Source: Oscillospiraceae bacterium (GTDB lineage: Bacteria > Bacillota > Clostridia > Oscillospirales > Acutalibacteraceae). Taken from it: a stretch of DNA of 64,000 bases. Of the stretch, positions 37,183 through 44,254 are shown one piece after another (positions within the stretch are counted from its first letter, which is position 1; each line of letters opens with the position of its first letter). The DNA lies in NCBI GenBank assembly GCA_015065685.1, contig SVPU01000002.1, positions 78,266 to 142,265 of the forward strand, read 5' to 3'. Position numbers and translations under genes: made by a program. The notes beneath the pieces were generated by a model, which was not told the origin of the DNA, made no database searches, and saw only the letters and a list, made by a program, of their open reading frames with translations.

Positions 37183-39111
37183 TTATTCTCCTTTTTTGGT
37201 GTAACTTAAAAGACCGCCTGCTTTAAGAATCGCTTTTTGTCTTTCGGTGAAAGAAACTGCAAGTGAGAAACTCTCGCCTGTTGTTTCATTTTTTAAAGTA
37301 ATTTCGCCCTTATCCATACCACTGAAAACATCTGAAAGTGTCAATTCATCGCCTTGATTCAGCTTATCATAATCATCGGGATTTTTAAAGGTTAACGGCA
37401 TAATACCCGCATTTATAAGGTTTGCAACGTGGATACGCGCAAAACTCTTGGTGATAACGGCACGAACACCCAAATACATAGGAACAAGTGCTGCATGTTC
37501 ACGGGAAGAACCTTGACCGTAGTTACTGCCGCCAACGATAATACTTTTGCCAAGTTCTTTTGCTCTTTCGGGGAATGTATCATCACAAACACCGAAGCAG
37601 AATTTTGAAAGGTGCGGAATGTTAGAACGATAAGGCAAAATTTTAGCACCCGCAGGCATAATATGGTCGGTTGTGATATTATCGCCAACCTTTAAACCGA
37701 TTTTTGCAGTTAACGAATCGGTTTGCGGAATTTCTGTTGGAAAAGGTTTAATGTTGGGACCGCGAAGAACCTCTAAGCTCTCAGCCTCTTCGGGTGAAGC
37801 AGGCTCGATAACGGCGGTATCATCAATAAGGAATTTTTCGGGCATTTTAATTTCGGGCATTTCGCCTAAAAGTCTCGGGTCAGTTATATAACCCGTAAGT
37901 GCCGCCGCAACTGCAGTTTCGGGTGAAACAAGGTAAACCTGACCATCCGCAGTACCGCTTCTGCCTTCGAAGTTTCTGTTGAATGTTCTAAGTGATACAC
38001 CCGCACTGTTCGGTGAGAAGCCCATACCGATACAAGGTCCGCAAGCACATTCAAGCAAGCGTGCACCCGATGCCAAAATATCGGTTAATGCACCACAATC
38101 AGCCAACATTTTAAGCACCTGCTTTGAGCCGGGTGAAATCGAAAGGCTAACAAGCGGGTCAATAACCTTTCCCTTAAGAAGCGCCGCAACCTTTAGCATA
38201 TCGAGTAAAGAAGAGTTGGTACACGAGCCAATACAAACTTGATCAACCTTAGTTCCCTGCAAAGATGCAACTGTAACGATATTATCAGGACTATGGGGAC
38301 AAGCAATGAGCGGCTCAAGCTCGGAAAGATTTATATCAATCACTTTATCATAAACTGCATCTGCATCACTTGATAACTCTATATAATCCTCGCCTCTGCC
38401 CTCTGCTTCCAAAAAAGCCTTTGTGATTTCATCAGACGGGAAAATAGATGTTGTGGCACCGAGCTCTGTTCCCATATTCGTAATCGTGGCTCTCTCTGGC
38501 ACAGAAAGAGTTTTAATGCCCTCTCCACCCCATTCAATTATTGCACCCACGCCGCCTTTAACCGACAAAATGCGCAATATCTCAAGGCTTATGTCCTTTG
38601 CCGTTACAAAAGGATTAAGCTTGCCTGTTAGATTTACCTTGTACATTTTGGGCATTGTAATATAATAAGCGCCGCCACCCATTGCAACAGCAACGTCAAG
38701 ACCGCCCGCACCCATTGCGAGCATACCGATACCGCCACCCGTTGGAGTATGGCTATCAGAACCGATAAGAGTTTTGCCGGGTTTGCCGAATCTTTCAAGA
38801 TGCACCTGATGGCAAATGCCGTTACCCGGACGTGAGAAATAAATTCCGTGTTTTTTGCACACAGACTGAATATATCTGTGGTCGTCGGCATTTTCAAAGC
38901 CAGACTGCAAGGTATTATGGTCAATATAAGCCACACTGCGCTCGGTTTTAACACGGTCAAGTCCCATCGTTTCAAACTCAAGATAAGCCATTGTACCGGT
39001 TGCATCCTGAGTTAAGGTTTGGTCGATTTTAAGTGCAACCTCTGAACCCACGGTCATATCACCGCTAATCAAGTGTGATTTAATAATTTTTTGTGCAATA
39101 GTTAAACCCAT
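37183..39111 (-). CDS. acn: Aconitate hydratase
   Basis: 642 residues, the shorter anaerobe-type aconitase. It opens GLTIAQKIIKSHLISGDM. Iron-sulfur ligands are in CIGSCTNSS and CACGPCIGMG. VGGSNYGQGSSREHAALVP, near residue 530, is the swivel-domain active-site segment. It isomerises citrate to isocitrate. It lies between the GntR regulator and isocitrate dehydrogenase in one operon with the citrate synthase. Confidence 0.93.
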   Translation of the reverse strand: MGLTIAQKIIKSHLISGDMTVGSEVALKIDQTLTQDATGTMAYLEFETMGLDRVKTERSVAYIDHNTLQSGFENADDHRYIQSVCKKHGIYFSRPGNGICHQVHLERFGKPGKTLIGSDSHTPTGGGIGMLAMGAGGLDVAVAMGGGAYYITMPKMYKVNLTGKLNPFVTAKDISLEILRILSVKGGVGAIIEWGGEGIKTLSVPERATITNMGTELGATTSIFPSDEITKAFLEAEGRGEDYIELSSDADAVYDKVIDINLSELEPLIACPHSPDNIVTVASLQGTKVDQVCIGSCTNSSLLDMLKVAALLKGKVIDPLVSLSISPGSKQVLKMLADCGALTDILASGARLLECACGPCIGMGFSPNSAGVSLRTFNRNFEGRSGTADGQVYLVSPETAVAAALTGYITDPRLLGEMPEIKMPEKFLIDDTAVIEPASPEEAESLEVLRGPNIKPFPTEIPQTDSLTAKIGLKVGDNITTDHIMPAGAKILPYRSNIPHLSKFCFGVCDDTFPERAKELGKSIIVGGSNYGQGSSREHAALVPMYLGVRAVITKSFARIHVANLINAGIMPLTFKNPDDYDKLNQGDELTLSDVFSGMDKGEITLKNETTGESFSLAVSFTERQKAILKAGGLLSYTKKGE

Positions 39112-39116
39112 TATAA

Positions 39117-39755
39117 TTATCCTTTCTTGATATGATTAAAAGCATTTTCAACATGTTCTTTTGCATATTTTGCAGCGAGTTCAGAATCGCCTAAAGCCAC
39201 CGCATCATAAATTTTTCTGTGCTCTTCAACCGATGCAGTTGCACGGCTATTGCTCTGCATAGATGCTTTTCTGTATTTTTGAGTTTTTTTGTGAAGCGGC
39301 AATAATGTATCGTAAAAAACTATACTTCCGCTCAATTCATACATTTTATTATGGAATTTGTTATCCATTTTTTTGATATGGTCGGCATCTTGTTTAGCAA
39401 GATAAAATTCTTGCAATTCCAAGATTTCTTTGAGTTCGGCTAACTGTTCATCAGTTCTGTTTTCTGCCGCCATTGAAGCCACCAAACATTCAATCTGTTC
39501 GCGAATTAAATAAATATCTTCCAAATCTTTTTCTGTAACACCAATAACAACAGAACCTTTACCCGAATCTTCAATTAAATGTTCTTGCTCAAGACGTCTT
39601 AGCGCTTCTCTTATAGGTGTTCGGCTAACACCAAGTTCGGCACTTAGTTTGCTTTCGGTTAAAATTTCACCGCGGTTATATTTACCGCTTAAAATATCGG
39701 TTTCTAAGTGTTCAAAAACCTGGTCAGCAAGGGAAACCGTTTTATGTTCAATCAT
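39117..39755 (-). CDS. GntR/FadR-type (FCD) transcriptional regulator
   Basis: 212 residues. The N-terminal winged helix (about 10-75) has ESKLSAELGVSRTPIREALRRL, the GntR signature. The C-terminal FCD ligand domain has the metal/ligand residues in MDNKFHNKMYELSG and EEHRKIYDAV. Such domains often bind citrate-like or other carboxylates. It is encoded inside the citrate synthase-aconitase-isocitrate dehydrogenase operon, so it is the obvious candidate to bind the palindrome at 41156-41177 and control the operon. That link is inference. Confidence 0.88.
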   Translation of the reverse strand: MIEHKTVSLADQVFEHLETDILSGKYNRGEILTESKLSAELGVSRTPIREALRRLEQEHLIEDSGKGSVVIGVTEKDLEDIYLIREQIECLVASMAAENRTDEQLAELKEILELQEFYLAKQDADHIKKMDNKFHNKMYELSGSIVFYDTLLPLHKKTQKYRKASMQSNSRATASVEEHRKIYDAVALGDSELAAKYAKEHVENAFNHIKKG

Positions 39756-39773
39756 AATTTCTTCCTCACATCT

Positions 39774-41141
39774 TTAAAATTTTCCGTTTGAAAGTTCGTG
39801 AATTTTACTTTCAAGTTCATCATTGGAAAGCGGAGTTTGTCTTCCGTCCTCATATTCCTTGTCAACCCACTCTTTAATAGCAATAACAAGCGGGTCTTTT
39901 TTATCAAGTATATTTTCTTTGGAAAGTTTATAGTTATTGTTAATCCAATAAGCAATACCGGCAAGACCGCTTGTTTTACTGATAGTTACCGAAGCAGGTC
40001 GATTAAGTAGTTTTTCGGTATTGAATATATTATAAATTTCCTCGTCTTTCAAAAGTCCGTCTGCGTGAATTCCCGCCCTTGTTACGTTAAAGTTTCTGCC
40101 CACAAAGGGTGTCATTGGCGGAATTTTATAACCCATTTCATTTTTGAAATATTCGGCAATTTCGGTAATAGCGGTTGTATCCATTCCGTCAAGTGAGCCT
40201 CTCAGCGATGCATATTCCATAATCATAGCCTCTAGCGGCACATTGCCGGTTCTTTCTCCAATTCCAAGTAACGAGCAGTTAACGGCGCAAGCACCATAAA
40301 GCCACGCGGTTGAAGCGTTTGCAACAGCCTTATAAAAATCATTGTGGCCGTGCCATTCGAGCATTTCCGAAGGTACATCAGAATAATGCTGTAAACCGTA
40401 AATAATACCGGGAACACTACGGGGCAGCGCCACCTCGCTGTAAGGCACACCGTAACCCATTGTGTCACAAGCACGAATTCTAACGGGGATTCCCGCATCT
40501 TTAGACATTTTCATAAGTTCATTAACAAAAGGAACAACAAAACCGTAAAAATCGGCTCTTGTTATATCTTCAAGATGACACCTCGGCATAACGCCCGATT
40601 CAAATGCTTCGGCAACGGCTTTTAAATATGTATCCATCGCTTGTCTTCTTGACATTTTAAGTTTTTTGAATATGTGATAATCACTGCAGGAAACCAAAAT
40701 ACCCGTTTCTCTGACACCTAAATCTTTAACAAGTTTAAAGTCTTCCTTACTTGCTCTAATCCAGGTTGTGATTTCGGGGAATTTAAGGCCCAAAGCCTGA
40801 CACTGTTCCAATGCCTCTCTGTCTTTTTTGCTATAAACAAAAAATTCAGTTTGACGGATTATTCCGAACGGACCGCCGAGTTTTGACATAAGTTTATATA
40901 GGTCAACTATCTGCTTTACGGTATACGGCTCAACCGATTGCTGACCGTCTCTTAAAGAAGTGTCAGTAATCCAGATATCCTGCGGCATATTCATCGGCAC
41001 TCTTCTGTGGTTGAATGCCACCTTCGGAACATCTTCATAATTATAAAGGTCTCTGTATAAATTAGGGTCTTCAACATCTTGCAAAGAATATCTATACATA
41101 GACTGTTCGAGCAAATTAGTTTTATTAGATAATTCTAACAT
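39774..41141 (-). CDS. Probable citrate (Re)-synthase, DRE-TIM metallolyase family
   Basis: 455 residues of the isopropylmalate/homocitrate synthase (DRE-TIM) fold: ITDTSLRDGQQS is the DRE-type catalytic motif, with HGHND and NCSLLGIGERTGNVPLE metal and acetyl-CoA segments. It lacks the LeuA regulatory domain. The N-terminal region DLYNYEDVPKVAFNHRRVPM fits the Re-citrate synthases known from Clostridium kluyveri and relatives. Co-transcription with aconitase and isocitrate dehydrogenase supports citrate synthesis over homocitrate or 2-isopropylmalate. GAGGTGATAAAA precedes ATG 41141; the frame is open to 41171 but that start lies in the operator. Confidence 0.85.
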   Translation of the reverse strand: MLELSNKTNLLEQSMYRYSLQDVEDPNLYRDLYNYEDVPKVAFNHRRVPMNMPQDIWITDTSLRDGQQSVEPYTVKQIVDLYKLMSKLGGPFGIIRQTEFFVYSKKDREALEQCQALGLKFPEITTWIRASKEDFKLVKDLGVRETGILVSCSDYHIFKKLKMSRRQAMDTYLKAVAEAFESGVMPRCHLEDITRADFYGFVVPFVNELMKMSKDAGIPVRIRACDTMGYGVPYSEVALPRSVPGIIYGLQHYSDVPSEMLEWHGHNDFYKAVANASTAWLYGACAVNCSLLGIGERTGNVPLEAMIMEYASLRGSLDGMDTTAITEIAEYFKNEMGYKIPPMTPFVGRNFNVTRAGIHADGLLKDEEIYNIFNTEKLLNRPASVTISKTSGLAGIAYWINNNYKLSKENILDKKDPLVIAIKEWVDKEYEDGRQTPLSNDELESKIHELSNGKF

Positions 41142-41155
41142 TTTTATCACCTCAC

Positions 41156-41177
41156 GTATAACTGTATACAATTATAC
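41156..41177. promoter_or_regulatory. Palindromic operator over the -10 box of the citrate operon
   Basis: A 22-bp palindrome with a single mismatched pair. On the minus strand the half sites GTATAA and TTATAC flank the core TGTATACA. It overlaps the -10 hexamer and ends 14 nt before the start codon, an ideal repressor site. The likely ligand is the GntR protein of the same operon. Confidence 0.75.
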
Positions 41178-41199
41178 ACAAGTGCAAGTATTCTGTCAA
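41171..41199 (-). promoter_or_regulatory. Promoter of the Re-citrate synthase operon
   Basis: On the minus strand TTGACA (41194-41199), 17-nt spacer and TATAAT (41171-41176), full consensus. The leader is only about 25 nt. Confidence 0.92.
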
Positions 41200-41231
41200 T
41201 ATCATTCCCCTACTTTTTTAAACATTTTAGC

Positions 41232-41272
41232 AAAAAAATAAAGCAGAACAAACAATAAAGTCTGTTCTGCTT
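41232..41272 (-). terminator. Terminator after the ECF S-component gene
   Basis: Perfect stem AAGCAGAACA (41241-41250) / TGTTCTGCTT (41263-41272), followed on the minus strand by seven T (41232-41238). It closes the coaX operon. Confidence 0.9.
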
Positions 41273-41288
41273 AAAAATTTAAATGAAT

Positions 41289-41882
41289 TTATGCTTTAAG
41301 TTTACGCTCGAAACTTAAAACACGCACAATTACGGGGCTTAAAACAACATTAAAAATCAATTCGAATATGAAGTTGCCACCAACAAGGCCTAAAATCATA
41401 TATGCAAAAGTATTTTCATATTTTACGCTAGAAGTTATTGCCCATAGATTGATTGTATCCAAAAAGAAAATGCTGCAACCAAGTAAAAATACACCCGTGT
41501 TCACAATAGGACAAACTATAGCAGCTGCTATAATAGCAAGATATTGGTTAAACTTAGCCAAAAACTTATAAACCAATCCTGCAATAAGTCCGCAAGCGAG
41601 TCCTTTCAAAAGAACCGTAGTCACTGTTCCGGGAACACTTATTGCTAAAAATACTGCGGCATCGCCACTTAACAGTACGGCTATTCCAAATGCAAAACCA
41701 AGCCATGCACCAATAGCAACACCACATGTGGCGGCGCCCAAAACGATTGGTATTAACACAAGCGAAACGGAAAATGTACCAAATCGAATAAACGACCCCA
41801 TCAACTGCAAAATTACAACGAGTGCTGTAAATATTGCACCCAAAACCAATTTTTGCGTGTTTGTTCTTCTTTCATTTGTCAT
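41289..41882 (-). CDS. ECF transporter S component, probably for pantothenate
   Basis: 197 residues with five or six membrane helices and the S-component start TNTQKLVLGAIFTALVVILQ. This subunit binds the vitamin and uses shared EcfT-EcfA modules encoded elsewhere. Substrate call: it follows coaX, the pantothenate kinase, in the same operon, so pantothenate (PanT-like) is most likely. Sequence alone does not prove it. GGAGGTAATTTTT precedes ATG 41882; the longer frame to 41921 is not used. Confidence 0.82.
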   Translation of the reverse strand: MTNERRTNTQKLVLGAIFTALVVILQLMGSFIRFGTFSVSLVLIPIVLGAATCGVAIGAWLGFAFGIAVLLSGDAAVFLAISVPGTVTTVLLKGLACGLIAGLVYKFLAKFNQYLAIIAAAIVCPIVNTGVFLLGCSIFFLDTINLWAITSSVKYENTFAYMILGLVGGNFIFELIFNVVLSPVIVRVLSFERKLKA

Positions 41883-41898
41883 AAAAATTACCTCCGAT

Positions 41899-41948
41899 AC
41901 TGTCCATATGGTACAGTTCATAATAATATGTAAAACGCCGTTTGGCGT
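41899..41948 (-). promoter_or_regulatory. Two small dyads in the coaX-ECF intergenic leader
   Basis: ACTGT (41899-41903) and ACAGT (41913-41917) flank CCATATGG, a palindrome broken by one extra base. Next to it ACGCC (41935-41939) / GGCGT (41944-41948) forms a short hairpin that ends in TTTT on the minus strand. They could be an operator and a weak attenuator upstream of the transporter; no protein is known to bind. Confidence 0.4.
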
Positions 41949-41954
41949 AATTAC

Positions 41955-42719
41955 CTAATTGTTTTTATCGTAAATCGCACGAAGACCGTCAAGCAAGAGG
42001 TTTTCGTTATAAATAATAGTTGATTTACAATATTTGATAATCTCTTTTGAAAGACCGCCTGTTGCAACAACGGTGGGCTTTTCGCCAAGATTTTCTTCGA
42101 TGCGTTCAAGCAACCCATCAATCATAGCAGCAGTTCCAAAAACAAGACCCGACTGCATACATTCAATAGTGTTAGTTCCAATAACAGATTTAGGTGCTTC
42201 AATCGGAATCGAGGTTAACTGCGCGGTATTTTCAGTCAGAGCCTTCAAAGTGAGTCTAACTCCCGAAGCAATCGCGCCGCCCAAGAATGTGCCGTTTTTA
42301 TCAAGCACACTAATGGTTGATGCGGTACCCATATCAATAACAACACAAGGCATCTGATATGCTTCGATAGCACCCACTGCCCCCGCCACCAAATCGGCAC
42401 CAAGCTGTGCGGGATTATCAATTTTTATATTAAGACCGGTTTTAACACCGGGACCTAACATCAAAGGCACAATATGGCAAAGCTTGGCAACTGCATCGCT
42501 AATACTCTTCCCAACGGACGGCACAACGGAAGAGATGATTGCATCCTCAATTTCTTCTGAAGATATACCGTATAAAGAAAAAATACTTTGCATTTCAATT
42601 GCATATTGGTCAGATGTTTTTTTCTGCTCAGTAGCAAGCCTTGCGGTGAATTTTAAAATGCTTGAATCATAAGCACCGAGAGTTATATTAGTATTTCCTA
42701 TGTCAATTGTAAGTAGCAC
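41955..42719 (-). CDS. coaX: Type III pantothenate kinase
   Basis: 254 residues of the ASKHA fold; it phosphorylates pantothenate, the first step of CoA synthesis. The phosphate-1 motif is LLTIDIGNTNITLGAYD. GPGVKTGLNIKIDNPAQLGADLVAGA binds pantothenate; CVVIDMGTASTISVLD is phosphate motif 2, and VVATGGLSKEI is near the end. Divergent from rpsF. First gene of a two-gene operon with the ECF S component. Confidence 0.96.
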   Translation of the reverse strand: MLLTIDIGNTNITLGAYDSSILKFTARLATEQKKTSDQYAIEMQSIFSLYGISSEEIEDAIISSVVPSVGKSISDAVAKLCHIVPLMLGPGVKTGLNIKIDNPAQLGADLVAGAVGAIEAYQMPCVVIDMGTASTISVLDKNGTFLGGAIASGVRLTLKALTENTAQLTSIPIEAPKSVIGTNTIECMQSGLVFGTAAMIDGLLERIEENLGEKPTVVATGGLSKEIIKYCKSTIIYNENLLLDGLRAIYDKNN

Positions 42720-42749
42720 GAAAATACCCCCAAATTATTTCTTTATAGT

Positions 42750-42778
42750 ATTATATAATTATATATAGTAAAAATCAA
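42750..42778 (-). promoter_or_regulatory. Promoter of coaX
   Basis: On the minus strand TTGATT (42773-42778), 17-nt spacer and TATAAT (42750-42755), about 30 nt before the coaX start. Back-to-back with the rpsF promoter. Confidence 0.7.
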
Positions 42779-42786
42779 GAATTTTA

Positions 42787-42815
42787 TTGACAATTTGGGA
42801 TTTTGTTGTTATAAT
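42787..42815 (+). promoter_or_regulatory. Promoter of rpsF-ssb-rpsR
   Basis: TTGACA (42787-42792), 17-nt spacer, TATAAT (42810-42815): full consensus, giving a leader of about 85 nt before rpsF. Confidence 0.92.
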
Positions 42816-42822
42816 ACAGTGT

Positions 42823-42901
42823 GCTAAACGGAAAAATATGTATTTTCGTTAGCTCCTTGCTTCGACAAAGTGCGAAGCCAATAGTCCAAAGGGAGGTGCA
42901 A
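42823..42901 (+). promoter_or_regulatory. Structured rpsF leader, candidate S6:S18 autoregulation element
   Basis: The leader folds into two hairpins: GCTAAACG (42823-42830) with CGTTAGC (42847-42853), extended by AAAATA/TATTTT, and GCTTCG (42859-42864) with CGAAGC (42873-42878). CTCC at 42853-42856 could alternatively pair with the ribosome site GGAG near 42892. Firmicute rpsF leaders are known to bind the S6:S18 complex. I see the position and folding, but did not align it to the published consensus. Confidence 0.5.
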
Positions 42902-42905
42902 AGAA

Positions 42906-43187
42906 ATGACCAATAAGTATGAGGCTGGTGTTATTTTTTCTGTTGCAGGTGGCGAAGAAGCAACTGCTGCTTTAAAAGAAAAAATCAACGACCTTATCGC
43001 TAAAAACGGTACAATCGAAAGTGTTGACGATTGGGGCAAGCGTCGTCTTGCTTATCTCATCAACGACGAGGCTGAGGGTTACTATGTTTTCTACAATTTT
43101 GAAAGCAACCCCGATTTCCCCGCTGAGCTTGAGCGTATCGTAAAAATTACCGACGGTGTTTTACGCGTTATGGTAATTAAAAAGTAA
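42906..43187 (+). CDS. rpsF: 30S ribosomal protein S6
   Basis: 93 residues: NKYEAGVIFSVAGGEEA at the start, VDDWGKRRLAYLINDEAEGYYVFYNFE in the middle (described as residues 40-66) and a C-terminal VMVIKK. S6 binds S18 in the small-subunit platform. Followed by ssb and rpsR, the universal rpsF-ssb-rpsR order. GGAGGTGCAAAGAA precedes the ATG. Confidence 0.97.
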   Translation: MTNKYEAGVIFSVAGGEEATAALKEKINDLIAKNGTIESVDDWGKRRLAYLINDEAEGYYVFYNFESNPDFPAELERIVKITDGVLRVMVIKK

Positions 43188-43200
43188 TGGAGGTTTAAAA

Positions 43201-43623
43201 ATGTTTAACTTAGTTGTTTTAACCGGCAGACTTACTGCTGACCCTGAGCTTAAAACCACTGCTAACGGACTTTCGGTCACAACTTTCTCCATTGCCGTTG
43301 ACCGCCGTTATCGTTCCGGTGAAGAACGTCAGACCGATTTTATCAATATCGTCGCATGGCGTCAAACCGCAGAGTTTATAACTAAATACTTCAAAAAAGG
43401 CAGTCTTATCGGTATTGAGGGTGCTATTCAAACCCGTAGATATCAAGATAAGAACGGTAATAACCGCACCGCTTTTGAAGTTATTGCAAATAACGTTCAG
43501 TTTGTTGAATCTAAGAGAGATAACACAATGGGTGGCGATGCTGCTCCTGCTACTTTCTCTAATGCTGACGTTAACGATTTCGCTGATTTAGGCGATGTAA
43601 CTGACGACGATTTGCCGTTTTAA
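43201..43623 (+). CDS. ssb: Single-stranded DNA-binding protein
   Basis: 140 residues. An OB fold (1-105) with LVVLTGRLTADPELKTTANG, FINIVAWRQTAEFITKYFKK and the KDGNR-type turn QDKNGNNRTAFEVIA. A short linker ends in the acidic DLGDVTDDDLPF, the SSB tail that recruits repair partners. The linker is short compared with many SSBs. Flanked by rpsF and rpsR. Confidence 0.97.
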   Translation: MFNLVVLTGRLTADPELKTTANGLSVTTFSIAVDRRYRSGEERQTDFINIVAWRQTAEFITKYFKKGSLIGIEGAIQTRRYQDKNGNNRTAFEVIANNVQFVESKRDNTMGGDAAPATFSNADVNDFADLGDVTDDDLPF

Positions 43624-43652
43624 TTTAAAATTCAATTAAGGAGGGCTTTTAA

Positions 43653-43898
43653 ATGGAAAACGAAAGAAACGATAGACCGATGCACAAGAAACCCCGCAAG
43701 AAGGTTTGCCATTTCTGCGTTGATCGTGTTGAAAGCATTGATTATAAGGATGTAGCTCGTCTTCGCAAATATATTTCAGAGCGTGCGAAGATTCTTCCCC
43801 GCCGTGCAACCGGCACCTGCGCTGCTCACCAGCGCGAGTTGACAACCGCTATTAAGCGTGCTCGTCAAATGGCTTTACTTCCTTATGTAAACGATTAA
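43653..43898 (+). CDS. rpsR: 30S ribosomal protein S18 (zinc-binding form)
   Basis: 81 residues: [36 protein letters not shown] and [20 protein letters not shown]. It keeps a CxxC (CHFC) and a CxxH (CAAH) pair, the zinc-ribbon version of S18. Under zinc limitation some bacteria use a zinc-free paralogue, none of which is seen here. Third gene of the rpsF operon, after AAGGAGGGCTTTTAA. Confidence 0.97.
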   Translation: MENERNDRPMHKKPRKKVCHFCVDRVESIDYKDVARLRKYISERAKILPRRATGTCAAHQRELTTAIKRARQMALLPYVND

Positions 43899-43906
43899 TA
43901 AAAATT

Positions 43907-43938
43907 AAACTGCTTTGCAAAATGCAAGGCAGTTTTTT
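43907..43938 (+). terminator. Terminator of rpsF-ssb-rpsR
   Basis: ACTGC (43909-43913) with GCAGT (43929-43933) plus the inner TTGC/GCAA, followed by TTTTTTTA. Ends the ribosomal operon. Confidence 0.88.
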
Positions 43939-44006
43939 TATTTTAAAAATTTTGAATAAATATTTTTTTATTGAACACAATATTAACACAAAAAGGAGTT
44001 GAAATT

Positions 44007-44210
44007 ATGTTCGATAAAATTTGTTTGATTCTTATTATAATCGGTGCGCTCAACTGGGGTCTTGTTGGTCTCTTTGAGTTCGACTTGGTTGCTTGGGCAT
44101 TTGGTGGACCGACAGCGCTTATCAGCCGAATTGTTTACACCGTTATAGCATTGGCGGGAATCTGGTGCATTTCACTTTTATTCCGCAACAGAACCGAGGC
44201 CGGAGATTAA
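44007..44210 (+). CDS. DUF378 small membrane protein
   Basis: 67 residues with two transmembrane helices; the family signature ILIIIGALNWGLVGLFEFDL is intact, followed by LISRIVYTVIALAGIW. DUF378 (YuzA-type) proteins are widespread and uncharacterised. AAAGGAGTTGAAATT sets the start at ATG 44007, not the upstream ATG at 43971. Single gene with its own terminator. Confidence 0.85.
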   Translation: MFDKICLILIIIGALNWGLVGLFEFDLVAWAFGGPTALISRIVYTVIALAGIWCISLLFRNRTEAGD

Positions 44211-44238
44211 AAAAAGGAGCGAGTAATCGCTCCTTTTT
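44211..44238. terminator. Bidirectional terminator between DUF378 and the NhaC gene
   Basis: Perfect 12-bp stem AAAAAGGAGCGA (44211-44222) / TCGCTCCTTTTT (44227-44238) with loop GTAA and T-runs on both strands. It serves the plus-strand DUF378 gene and the minus-strand transporter. Confidence 0.92.
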
Positions 44239-44254
44239 TTATACATATTTTAAT

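Noticed and set aside
36032..41141. Leucine biosynthesis operon (isopropylmalate synthase, isomerase, dehydrogenase)
   Set aside because: The synthase lacks the LeuA regulatory domain, the aconitase is a single 642-residue chain rather than LeuC/LeuD, and the dehydrogenase has isocitrate-type substrate residues.
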